Source of the DNA: DSNY01 sp964539745
Lineage (GTDB): Bacteria; Pseudomonadota; Gammaproteobacteria; Burkholderiales; Burkholderiaceae_F
NCBI GenBank assembly: GCA_964539745.1
Contig: CAZIJU010000060.1
Location: 1 to 21,985 of the forward strand
Length of the DNA: 21,985 nucleotides
Direction: 5' to 3'
The notes beneath the pieces were generated by a model. The model had not been told where the DNA came from, made no database searches, and was given only the letters and a program-made list of their open reading frames with translations. This document shows, in pieces, positions 16,601 to 21,985 of this stretch. Each line of letters opens with the position of its first letter. Within the stretch, counting starts at the first letter, position 1. A program made the position numbers and the translations under genes.

Positions 16601-17685
16601 CGCTGAACGCGATCATCGGTTTCACGCAGGTGCTTGCGCTGGACCGAGCGCATCCGCTCGCGCCGGCGCAGCGCGATCGCATCGACAAGATCCAGCAGGC
16701 CGGCTGGCATCTGCTGAACCTGATCAACGAAATCCTCGACCTGTCGCGCATCGAAGCGGGCGCGCTGCAGCTTTCGATGGCGATCGTTCCCGTCGCAGAC
16801 GTCGTCGACGAGTGCGTCGCGCTCGTCAACGCCGACGCACAACGGCGCGCGCTCGCGGTCGGGCAGACGCAGACCGCGCGCGCGCCAGCCAACGTCTGGG
16901 CCGACCGCACGCGCCTCAAACAGGTGCTGCTGAATCTGCTGTCGAACGCGGTGAAGTACAACCGCGATGGCGGTCGCATCGACATCGACCTGGACGCCGA
17001 CGCCGAAGGCCGCGCGCTGATCACCGTGCGCGACACCGGCCCGGGGCTCGCGCCTGCGCAGATCGAGAAGCTGTTCGAGCCGTTCAACCGGCTCGGCATG
17101 GAATCGGGGCCGATCGAAGGCACCGGAATCGGCCTGACCATCGCGCTGCGGCTCGTCGAGCAGATGGGCGGCCAGCTCACTGTGACCAGCGAGCCCGGCG
17201 TGGGCAGCGCGTTCCGCGTTGCGCTGCAGGCGGCATCGGCCGCACGCGACGAGGCCGCCGACGTGCTGCAGGCGATCGCGCCGGCCGGCGTCGAGCCGCG
17301 CGACGACGTGCGCGGCACCGTGCTGTACGTCGAGGACAACCCGTCGAACGTCGCGGTCGTCGAGCACCTTCTGGCGCTGCGCCCGAACGTGAAGCTGTTC
17401 ACCGCCAACGACGGCGCGAGCGGCCGCGTGATGGCGGCCGTGTGCCAGCCGGATCTGATCCTGCTCGACATGCGGCTGCCGGACACCGACGGCGCCACAC
17501 TGCTCGCCGAGCTGCGCGCACGGCCGGAGACGAAGTCGATTCCGTGCATCGGCGTGTCGGCCAACGCGATGCCCGCCGACATCGCGCACGCGCGCGCGGC
17601 CGGATTCGCGGACTACTGGACCAAGCCGATCGAAGCCGGCCCGTTCCTGCGCGGCATCGACGCCGCGCTCGCGCGATCGCGCTGA
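10690..17685 (+). CDS. Giant soluble hybrid histidine kinase with fifteen PAS domains
   Basis: The 2331-residue protein is a tandem array of fifteen PAS/PAC units followed by HisKA, HATPase_c and a receiver. The conserved core glycine of each PAS (GIGxW type) lies near residues 27, 284, 412, 540, 678, 804, 932, 1060, 1188, 1314, 1442, 1569, 1695 and 1831. The second PAS (about 144-265) is a different type, with NTSNLVLIT and FTRTTGYTQAEAIGR. Most others are PAS_3-like, with hPxDR, EYRIxxxDG and a V-GxxxDVT end. H1966 (SHELRTP) is the phospho-histidine. The ATP site has N2086, D2115 (DTGPGL) and GTGIGL at 2144-2149; the receiver has E2215/D2216, D2260 and K2312. I see no signal peptide or membrane helix, so it is cytoplasmic. 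No HPt domain is present. The TTG start lies six bases after the response regulator gene; an internal ATG at 10747 is possible but would cut the first PAS. Confidence 0.93.
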   Translation: MDSLPTPGADVRELELLRRMARIANIGGWEYDPAERRFYWTEQVWRIVELEPYSVTPTLESAVGYYAPEARATIARALQSALDDGEAWDLELPLVTARGRRLWVRVIGEPEMADGRCVRLAGTIEDVTVARRAREALRARSAENRRLALVAENTSNLVLITGPDDRIQWTNASFTRTTGYTQAEAIGRTPCDLLCRGEAAADPRFAAVREQMQRGEPVRGLQLELTRKDGSRYWAEIEIRPVFGERGTITNYIHIQNDVTEARRAAAQMQEAIERLQRVEQTMGFGTLLRDLASGEARWDAQALRLHGYPETAPAPTTDDLLARVHPDDRARFRAAWEGLLAARGVQDDEYRVVHPDGRIAYLHARCFVERAADGTPLRVIGIVFDVTDKRVAEEQALAATESLELAISATGIGFFYRDLDQPEPVWDAQVYRIYGFAPDEPIPRTEERHAMVLPEDRPAFLAAREAMRTHDAPMEMEYRIRRRDGAVRWIRSRRAVVRVGPQRAPRIVGALLDVTEVKEAQDKQRLLAERLALASRTAGIGVWEIDPDTQQVVWNDQMYQIYGLPPDEPPPAPADWMQHWVHADDRERVASKVLEFMRRGGSYRDEHRVVLRDGTERWIDARAFVYQPDPDRPGRVIGVNFDITARKAAERRTVEYAERLRDTLARLELATGGSDVGIFERALDKRPGFWSAQMFRLYGEAPQDKAPDWDWLLARIEPEDHALFESQWERIKQSSTYVDTEFRIRRPDGSHAWLLTRARLEPADGERPARVVGIGLDITQRKEAESRAAQYADWLRLTTNTVGIGLWQRELESGRTVWDAQVKRIFGLEEDAPTPTRAEYLEFVLPEDRARVAAATMNVPPAGRTIELEYRIRRADGAVRTILSRRAAQCAPDGRPLRMLGAVIDVTESREALERAAQTAQLLQLATHAVGVGFSFRDLSTGAGQWDAHARAIFGFPLEGPAPTIDEFLARVDERDRARVASQYVHPPAPRTHDEVEYGVRLPDGRVRRVLSRRAAQYDESGRARRLYAAVIDVTASREAEARLRDAQERLRLAAEAGGIASWEHNLETGEARWDEAMFDFYGLPRQPVAPALDVVLSLVHPEDRAIFADAWKRMANSSGAVEWECRIVRHDGRVVHLASRGRADRRTDGTPWRVIGASLDVTASRRTEQQLRDALARLRLSTEIAAIGTWERDASGAGRWDPVMFRLYGLPPGEAPTHEQAVAMVHPEDRAGALAAWQRILEADHAVEFEYRVVRPDGAVVYLNSRGRAERGADGRVLRVVGATIDVTASRTAQRRLQEVNERLQLAAAATGIGFWLQGLDGASLDADRQMKLMYGFDPDGPVPTADQFFAAVLPEDRATVLAARARAMESSAPVEVEYRIDHPDKGVRHILSRRALRRDAAGQPLHVVGASLDVTEARRAEAALRSANERLELATRTAGIGVWECAFGGECVSWDARMYALYGRPPEWVPTHAAWLDCVHPDDRARVAERFGEARAHAEGGECEYRIVRPDGEERVIAERFVFRRDADGRAAHVLGTNIDITEIRRAQRERDELSDRLRLAAASVGMGVWVWDLTTRTSVWDDAMYALFGTTRERFRDRIWLNAVHPDDRSRAARAVQDAIDGVAALDTEFRVVWPDGTVRHLASRGSVERDGSGVVVRMVGVNWDVTERHAAEQRALELAERLKLATAAAGLAAWHVDIRGGKRMEADELLCRMHGVPPGPYDDLWQALEATIAPEDLPALQQASIEARLEGKPFEAEYRTIHPDGSVRHLAARGVYQRDEAGEPVRMYGVTFDVTARVQSERALRAAEQTARALLERMRMTTSAVGIGLWEVDLATGAVVWDDEMYRLYGRARAEPGELAQQWPQFVHPDDRERVQRESLRALETGQPLDFEARIVRPDGTVRHLAHRAQIERDAQGRRVRQLGVAWDVTERRTAETALLAKETAERASRAKTEFLSRMSHELRTPLNAIIGFTQVLALDRAHPLAPAQRDRIDKIQQAGWHLLNLINEILDLSRIEAGALQLSMAIVPVADVVDECVALVNADAQRRALAVGQTQTARAPANVWADRTRLKQVLLNLLSNAVKYNRDGGRIDIDLDADAEGRALITVRDTGPGLAPAQIEKLFEPFNRLGMESGPIEGTGIGLTIALRLVEQMGGQLTVTSEPGVGSAFRVALQAASAARDEAADVLQAIAPAGVEPRDDVRGTVLYVEDNPSNVAVVEHLLALRPNVKLFTANDGASGRVMAAVCQPDLILLDMRLPDTDGATLLAELRARPETKSIPCIGVSANAMPADIAHARAAGFADYWTKPIEAGPFLRGIDAALARSR

Positions 17686-17850
17686 TGCGGATGCGCACGC
17701 GCGCGGGGATGCTTTCCGGCCGTCAAGCGTTACGAATGCTCGCGTCGCAACTGCAAAACGGGCCGACATTGGCCGCGCAAGCCCCGCGCCACTCCGAACC
17801 CGCTGCCGCGTGACTTCGGGTCGACCTCGCGCTATTCCGACCCTGCCTCC

Positions 17851-17957
17851 CGTCACCCCAACCCGAGGGCGAGGAATCCCGGCCGCTCGCATCGCCGAGA
17901 TCCCTCCCCTGGCTCAGGGCCGGGCTCCCCCGGCTCAGGGCCGGGCTCGGGATGACA
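17851..17957. repeat. Dispersed palindromic element, copy A (expanded loop)
   Basis: The left arm ends CCGAGGGCGAGGAATCCC (17863-17880) and the right arm ends GGGCTCGGGATGACA (17943-17957). These are complementary ends of the element seen more cleanly in copy B. The interior contains an exact 17-bp direct repeat (17911-17927 and 17932-17948, period 21). Confidence 0.6.
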
Positions 17958-18010
17958 GCGTGACGTCAGCCCGAGCCAACACCCTTTGTCCTTCCGGGCC
18001 CCACCTCGCC

Positions 18011-18106
18011 GTTATTCCGACCCACCTCGCTCTCGTTGTTCCGACCCACCTCGCCCTCGTTGTTCCGAGCCACCTCGCCCTCGTTGTTCCGAGCCACCTA
18101 TCTCTC
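18011..18106. repeat. 24-bp tandem repeat, four units
   Basis: Four head-to-tail 24-base units at 18011, 18035, 18059 and 18083 share GTTGTTCCGACCCACCTCGC and differ at a few positions. A diverged half-unit precedes them, and the next copy runs straight into the palindromic element at 18107. The unit begins like the palindromic element's left end (GTCATTCCGAGCC), so the array may have grown from it. Confidence 0.8.
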
Positions 18107-18180
18107 GTCATTCCGAGCCGAAGGCGAGGAATCTCCGCACTTCGCAAAGGCGGAATCCCTCGCCTTCGCTCGGGATGACA
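18107..18180. repeat. Dispersed palindromic element, copy B (clean)
   Basis: The left arm GTCATTCCGAGCCGAAGGCG continues AGGAATC. The right arm GGAATCCCTCGCCTTCGCTC continues GGGATGACA. They are near-complementary and enclose a short loop, so the 74-base unit can fold into one long hairpin. This is the pattern of REP/MITE-like intergenic elements. Confidence 0.8.
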
Positions 18181-18184
18181 ATCC

Positions 18185-18217
18185 GTTGTCGTTCCGAGCC
18201 AAAGGCGAGGAATCTTT
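18185..18217. repeat. Dispersed palindromic element, half copy C
   Basis: Only the left arm is present (GTTCCGAGCCAAAGGCGAGG then AATCT). The right arm is not found downstream, so this is a truncated copy directly after copy B. Confidence 0.7.
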
Positions 18218-18614
18218 GCCGCCCGCAACGCCAAGACCTGTCTGCGTGGGGTCACGCACACGCACGTCCGTCCCCCGGCGCAGCGCCGAGGTCGGCATGC
18301 CAGACCAGCGTGCTGTCGCGCGCGAGCGGGAAGACTTGCCGAGATCCCTTGCGGCGCCTGGATCAGGCAACCGCGCCCCAAAGCCGACGGACCTACGGGG
18401 GGCGGTGTCGCGGGATCGTTTGACGCACGACAGGTTGAATGCCGATACCCCGGTTAAGACATGGCTGTTACCCCGTTGTTCTCGGTCTTCTCTATGCCGC
18501 GCCCCGCCGTGGCGTAACCGCCGCCGCGCACGAGCCGCGCGCTTGTCCGCGAAGGGGCAGCCGGTCCGTACAATCCGGCAGCCGGGCCAGGCGTGGCCCC
18601 GCTGAGTGCCCCGC

Positions 18615-21302
18615 ATGCGAAACGATCAAGTCGTCACGGTCCGGCGCGCCGACTACAGGCCGCCCCCCTACCTCGTCGACCGCATCGAGCTCGAGTTCGA
18701 TCTCGATCCGATGCTGACCGAGGTCTGCGCACTGCTTGCGGTGCGGCGCAATCCGGCCGGCCCGGGCGGGCCGCTCGCGCTCGACGGCGAAGACCTCGAG
18801 CTGCAGTCGATCGAGCTGGACGGCCGGGCGCTCGGCGCGGACCGCTATACGATCGCCGATGACCGCCTCACGCTGCAGCCGCCGCGTGATGCGTTCACGC
18901 TGCGCATCCGCAACCACATCCGGCCGGAGGCCAACACCGAGCTGATGGGGCTGTTCGTTTCGCACGGCAGCTTGTTCACGCAGTGCGAGGCGGAAGGCTT
19001 CCGGCGCATCACGTTCTTTCCCGACCGGCCGGACGTGATGGCGAGGTACGCCGTGACGCTGCGCGCCGACCGCGCGCGCTACCCGGTGCTGCTTTCCAAC
19101 GGCAACCTCGCCGCCCAAGGCGATCTTCCCGACGGCCGTCACTGGGCGCGCTGGGAGGATCCGTTTCCGAAGCCCAGCTACCTGTTCGCGCTGGTCGCCG
19201 GCCGCTTCGTCTGCCGTGAGGAGCCCTTTCGGACGCGCTCGGGACGCGACGTGCTGCTGCAGGTCTGGGTCGAGCCGGACCAGCTCGACAAGACCGCGCA
19301 CGCGATGGAAAGCCTCAAGCGCGCAATCCGCTGGGACGAGCAGCGCTACGGCCTCGCGCTGGACCTGGACCGGTTCATGATCGTCGCCTCCAACGACTTC
19401 AACATGGGGGCCATGGAGAACAAGGGGCTCAACATCTTCAACGCGAAGTACGTGCTGGCGAATCCACTGGTAGCCACCGACGCCGACTACGCGAACATCG
19501 AATCGATCGTCGGCCACGAGTACTTCCACAACTGGACCGGCAACCGCGTGACCTGCCGCGACTGGTTTCAGTTGAGCCTGAAGGAGGGGCTGACCGTCTT
19601 CCGCGACCAGGAGTTCTCCGCGGACATGATGGCCGAGCACGCCGAAGGCGCCGCAGCCGCCTTCGCGCGCGCGGTCAAGCGCATCGACGACGTGCGCACG
19701 CTGCGCGCGGCGCAGTTCCCGGAGGACGCCGGCCCGATGGCGCATCCGGTGCGGCCCGATTCGTACCAGGAAATCGGCAACTTCTACACCGCGACCGTCT
19801 ACGAGAAGGGCGCGGAAGTCGTGCGCATGCTGCAGACGCTGCTCGGGCGTGAAGGCTTCCGGCGCGGCCTCGACCTGTACTTCGAACGGCACGACGGCCA
19901 GGCGGTGACCTGCGACGACTTCCTGGCGGCGATGGGCGACGCCTACGGCCGCGACCTGGCACAGTTCGGCCGCTGGTACGCGCAGGCCGGAACGCCGCGC
20001 ATCGCGGTGGCGACGAGCTACGACGAAGCGCACGGCCTCTTTGAGCTGACGCTGACGCAGAGCTGCCCGCCCACGCCGGGCCAACCGGACAAGGAGCCGT
20101 TTCTCATCCCGTTTGCGGTCGGATTGCTCGGCGCCGACGGCGGCGACCTGCCGCTGCAGCTCGAGGGCGAGGCCGCACCCGGCGCCGGCACGCGCGTGCT
20201 GGAGCTCGCCGAACCGAGCCAGACCTGGCGTTTCGTCGGGGTCGGGCAGCCGCCGGTGCCGTCGCTGCTGCGCGATTTCTCCGCGCCGGTGATCGTCGAG
20301 TATCGGTACTCGGACGCCGAGCTCGCGTTTCTCGCCGCGCACGACAGCGATGCATTCAACCGCTGGGAAGCGGGCCAGCGGCTCGCCGTCGCGCGCCTGC
20401 TTGCCGCGACCGAGGCGTTCGAGACCCAACAGTCGCCGCACCTGGACGACGCGTTCGTCGAGGTGTTTCGCCGCACCCTCACCGATGCGCAACTCGCGCC
20501 GGCGTTTCGCGAGCAGGCGCTGCAGCTTCCGTCCGAGTCGTTCGTCGCCGAGCAGCGCGCGATGGTCGACCCCGAGGCGATCCGCGCGGCGCGCCAGTTC
20601 ATGCGCCGCGAGCTGGGCCGCAGGTTGGCCGAGGCATTCGCGCGGGTCTACGAAGAAAACGAGGTGCCCGGGCCGTACGCGCCGACACCAGCGGCGGCCG
20701 GCCAACGCGCGCTGCGCAACCTCGCGCTGACGTATCGGGTCGACAGCGGCGACGAGCAGGCGCTCGCGCTCGCGCGCGCGCAACTCGCCAACGCGACCAA
20801 CATGACCGACAAGCAGGCCGCGCTCGCGGCGATCGTCAATAGCGCCGCGCCGTTCAAGGTCGATGTGCTGCTGCAGCTCGCGCGCGACTGGGCACACGAG
20901 CCGCTGCTGATGAACAAGTGGTTCCAGGTCCAGGCCACCGCGATCGCGCATCGTGGCGAGCCGCGCGTGCTCGAGCGGGTGAAGATGCTGCTGCGGCACC
21001 CGGCGTATTCGGCGTCGAACCCGAACAACGTCTACGCGCTGGTGCTCGGCTTCTGCGCGCACAATCCGGCCGAGTTCCACCGCAGCGACGGCGCCGGCTA
21101 CGCGTTCTGGCAGGAGCAGGTCCTGGCGCTGGACGCGATCAATCCGACGGTCGCCGCGCGCGTGGCGCGTTCGCTCGACCGCTGGCGCAAGTTCACGCCC
21201 GATCGGCAGCGCCTGATGAAAGAGGCGCTCGCCGAAGTCGCGCGCGCGCCGCGGCTTTCGCGCGACGTCCGCGAGATCGTGACCAAGGCGCTGGAGAACT
21301 GA
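18615..21302 (+). CDS. pepN: Aminopeptidase N, M1 zinc metallopeptidase
   Basis: The 895-residue protein is a full-length M1-family PepN (E. coli PepN is 870). The substrate-binding GAMEN motif is at 265-269 (NMGAMENKGLN). The zinc motif HEYFH gives ligands H301 and H305 with catalytic E302, and the third ligand E324 lies in LSLKEGLTVFRD. These numbers are within about four residues of E. coli H297, E298, H301 and E320. It removes N-terminal residues from peptides in the cytoplasm; no signal peptide is seen. The C-terminal half has the Ig-like and helical domains expected (PFLIPFAVGLLG, MTDKQAALAAIV, MNKWFQVQATA). I start at the ATG at 18615; an in-frame GTG at 18606 is possible, and neither has a strong ribosome binding site. 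It stands alone after a 929-base spacer, with pfp following. Confidence 0.97.
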   Translation: MRNDQVVTVRRADYRPPPYLVDRIELEFDLDPMLTEVCALLAVRRNPAGPGGPLALDGEDLELQSIELDGRALGADRYTIADDRLTLQPPRDAFTLRIRNHIRPEANTELMGLFVSHGSLFTQCEAEGFRRITFFPDRPDVMARYAVTLRADRARYPVLLSNGNLAAQGDLPDGRHWARWEDPFPKPSYLFALVAGRFVCREEPFRTRSGRDVLLQVWVEPDQLDKTAHAMESLKRAIRWDEQRYGLALDLDRFMIVASNDFNMGAMENKGLNIFNAKYVLANPLVATDADYANIESIVGHEYFHNWTGNRVTCRDWFQLSLKEGLTVFRDQEFSADMMAEHAEGAAAAFARAVKRIDDVRTLRAAQFPEDAGPMAHPVRPDSYQEIGNFYTATVYEKGAEVVRMLQTLLGREGFRRGLDLYFERHDGQAVTCDDFLAAMGDAYGRDLAQFGRWYAQAGTPRIAVATSYDEAHGLFELTLTQSCPPTPGQPDKEPFLIPFAVGLLGADGGDLPLQLEGEAAPGAGTRVLELAEPSQTWRFVGVGQPPVPSLLRDFSAPVIVEYRYSDAELAFLAAHDSDAFNRWEAGQRLAVARLLAATEAFETQQSPHLDDAFVEVFRRTLTDAQLAPAFREQALQLPSESFVAEQRAMVDPEAIRAARQFMRRELGRRLAEAFARVYEENEVPGPYAPTPAAAGQRALRNLALTYRVDSGDEQALALARAQLANATNMTDKQAALAAIVNSAAPFKVDVLLQLARDWAHEPLLMNKWFQVQATAIAHRGEPRVLERVKMLLRHPAYSASNPNNVYALVLGFCAHNPAEFHRSDGAGYAFWQEQVLALDAINPTVAARVARSLDRWRKFTPDRQRLMKEALAEVARAPRLSRDVREIVTKALEN

Positions 21303-21314
21303 GAATCGGGATCG

Positions 21315-21327
21315 AGGATTCAGGATT
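21315..21327 (+). repeat. 13-bp inverted repeat, left arm
   Basis: AGGATTCAGGATT (21315-21327) is the exact reverse complement of AATCCTGAATCCT at 21613-21625. The pair frames most of the pepN-pfp spacer. Each arm is itself a doubled GATTC/GAATC-type word, which looks like small repeat expansion. Confidence 0.7.
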
Positions 21328-21403
21328 TGGGACTCATTGAGACTTCGCAAGCTCGTGACACCGCGACCCCGCAAGTTCGCGTCGCCCGTGTGGACACCGG
21401 TTC

Positions 21404-21477
21404 CGTCATCCCGAACAACGCGAGGGATCCCGGCGTTGCGTGCGGCGCAGATTCCTCGCCTGCGGCTCGGAATGACA
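21404..21477. repeat. Dispersed palindromic element, copy D
   Basis: CGTCATCCCGAACAACGCGA continues GGGATCC on the left, and GATTCCTCGCCTGCGGCTCG continues GAATGACA on the right. The ends match copy B, while the middle differs. It lies about 3.3 kb from copies A-C, on the other side of pepN. Confidence 0.75.
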
Positions 21478-21612
21478 AACGGCGACGAATGCGAGCGCCG
21501 GTAAGTCTGTCGTGTCACGAAGATTCGTAACGCTCGATGGCTTTAGCATTCACCCTTCCGCAGCCTAGGTGCGCCGCCCGTGTCGTCGACCACGGCAGTG
21601 CTACAAGCTCTG

Positions 21613-21625
21613 AATCCTGAATCCT
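21613..21625 (-). repeat. 13-bp inverted repeat, right arm
   Basis: AATCCTGAATCCT (21613-21625) pairs exactly with 21315-21327 and ends ten bases before the pfp start codon. Confidence 0.7.
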
Positions 21626-21634
21626 GAGTTCGAA

Positions 21635-21985
21635 ATGAAAAACGCCTTTTACGCCCAATCCGGCGGCGTCACCGCCGTGATCAACGCTTCCGCCTGCGGC
21701 GTGATCGAAACCGCGCGCACCCACGCCGACCGCATCGGCACCGTCTACGCGGGACGCAACGGCATCATCGGTGCGCTCACCGAAGACCTGATCGACACCA
21801 GCGCCGAAAGCGCGGCGGCGATCGCCGCGCTGCGCACGACGCCGGCGGGCGCCTTCGGCTCCTGCCGCTACAAGCTCAAGGGACTGGACAAGAACCGCCG
21901 CGAATACGAGCGGCTGATCGAGGTCTTCAAGGCGCACGACATCGGCTACTTCTTCTACAACGGCGGCGGCGATTCGGCCGACACC
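21635..21985 (+). CDS. pfp: PPi-dependent phosphofructokinase, N-terminal part (runs off window)
   Basis: The first 117 codons match the N-terminus of PPi-type 6-phosphofructokinase (group II PFK). The phosphate-loop region is FYAQSGGVTAVINASACGVI (5-24). Then come VYAGRNGIIGALTEDL (37-52), GAFGSCRYKL (72-81, the GSxR pattern) and IGYFFYNGGGDSADT (103-117). The GGDS segment contains the conserved aspartate region that binds the phosphoryl donor and Mg. The enzyme interconverts fructose 6-phosphate and fructose 1,6-bisphosphate using pyrophosphate, reversibly, in glycolysis and gluconeogenesis. ATP versus PPi preference normally depends on GGDD versus GGDG-type residues; GGDS with the overall sequence resembles PPi-linked enzymes as I remember them, but this is not certain. 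The ATG at 21635 has only a weak ribosome binding site. The rest of the gene is outside the window. Confidence 0.85.
   Translation, partial: MKNAFYAQSGGVTAVINASACGVIETARTHADRIGTVYAGRNGIIGALTEDLIDTSAESAAAIAALRTTPAGAFGSCRYKLKGLDKNRREYERLIEVFKAHDIGYFFYNGGGDSADT

Larger units (their letters stand above)
17686..18614. other. Repeat-rich intergenic region, no gene supported
   Basis: This 929-base spacer holds no believable gene. The longest + frame (17810-18178) translates the repeats themselves into an artificial series of VVPTHLAL units. It contains two full copies and one half copy of a dispersed palindromic element, a 24-bp tandem repeat and a 17-bp direct repeat, listed separately. From 18220 to 18614 I see no repeat and no clear pepN promoter; TTGACG at 18420-18425 is a possible -35, but its -10 is poor. 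Confidence 0.6.
21303..21634. other. pepN-pfp spacer with nested repeats
   Basis: No gene lies in these 332 bases. The spacer holds copy D of the palindromic element (21404-21477) and is framed by a 13-bp inverted repeat near both ends. I found no convincing pfp promoter, and the pfp ATG has only a weak ribosome binding site. Confidence 0.5.

Noticed and set aside
15079..17892. Minus-strand open frame of 937 codons opposite the kinase 3' half
   Set aside because: This is an antisense shadow of the PAS/HisKA coding region, with no motif and no ribosome binding site that decides a start.
18011..18106. Regular repeats as a possible CRISPR array
   Set aside because: The units are head-to-tail with no spacers between them and no cas genes are nearby.
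17810..18178. A 122-codon + frame with eight-residue repeats (VVPTHLAL type)
   Set aside because: The repeats are the direct translation of the 24-bp tandem array and the palindromic element. There is no ribosome binding site and no family similarity.
18492..21518. Minus-strand open frame of 1008 codons opposite pepN
   Set aside because: pepN on the other strand has all its catalytic motifs. The antisense frame is low-complexity, and its first codons translate the palindromic repeat.

Overview
The window is about 22 kb of GC-rich bacterial DNA with GNN-rich codon use, TTG/GTG starts alongside ATG, ATGA/GTGA gene overlaps and Gram-negative protein families: M1 aminopeptidase PepN, YhaV/PrlF, a periplasmic SYLF protein and a GlcG/HbpS protein. 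A betaproteobacterium, probably Burkholderiales, fits best. That is an inference from gene content, because no rRNA or other marker gene is present. I see no tRNA, rRNA, CRISPR array or replication origin.

Left part (1-1666): a SAM-dependent methyltransferase and a small four-helix membrane protein. A DUF5946-like gene overlaps the membrane gene by GTGA, but it carries an in-frame amber codon and then breaks off.

Middle part (about 1667-7921): a decaying accessory region of defence, toxin and mobile-element pieces. In order: the C-terminal half of an AbiEii-type toxin; an HTH protein coupled to the C-terminal remnant of a large serine recombinase; a complete IS256-family element (3037-4443) with 20/21 matching inverted repeats but no target duplication; the N-terminal 439 codons of a large DruE/COG1205-type helicase cut by that IS; an RHH regulator with a palindromic operator; a frameshifted Fic C-terminal remnant; an intact prlF-yhaV toxin-antitoxin pair with a near-ideal promoter and twin operators; and an excisionase-type antitoxin without its usual PIN partner. 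The IS sits between halves of two unrelated genes, so it probably marks a deletion.

Right part (7922-21985): chromosomal-looking genes, all on the + strand. A secreted SYLF-domain protein and a secreted GlcG/HbpS-like protein are followed by a two-gene signalling operon. Its first gene is a response regulator whose C-terminal HPt-like helix has lost the phospho-histidine. Its second gene encodes a soluble 2331-residue hybrid histidine kinase with fifteen tandem PAS domains before HisKA, HATPase_c and a receiver domain. A gene-poor, repeat-rich spacer of about 0.9 kb follows, with a 24-bp tandem repeat and copies of a dispersed palindromic element. Then come pepN, another copy of the palindromic element framed by a 13-bp inverted repeat, and the start of a PPi-type phosphofructokinase that runs off the window.

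The most unusual object is the 15-PAS kinase with its partner regulator. The most informative evolutionary story is the broken defence island around the IS256 copy.
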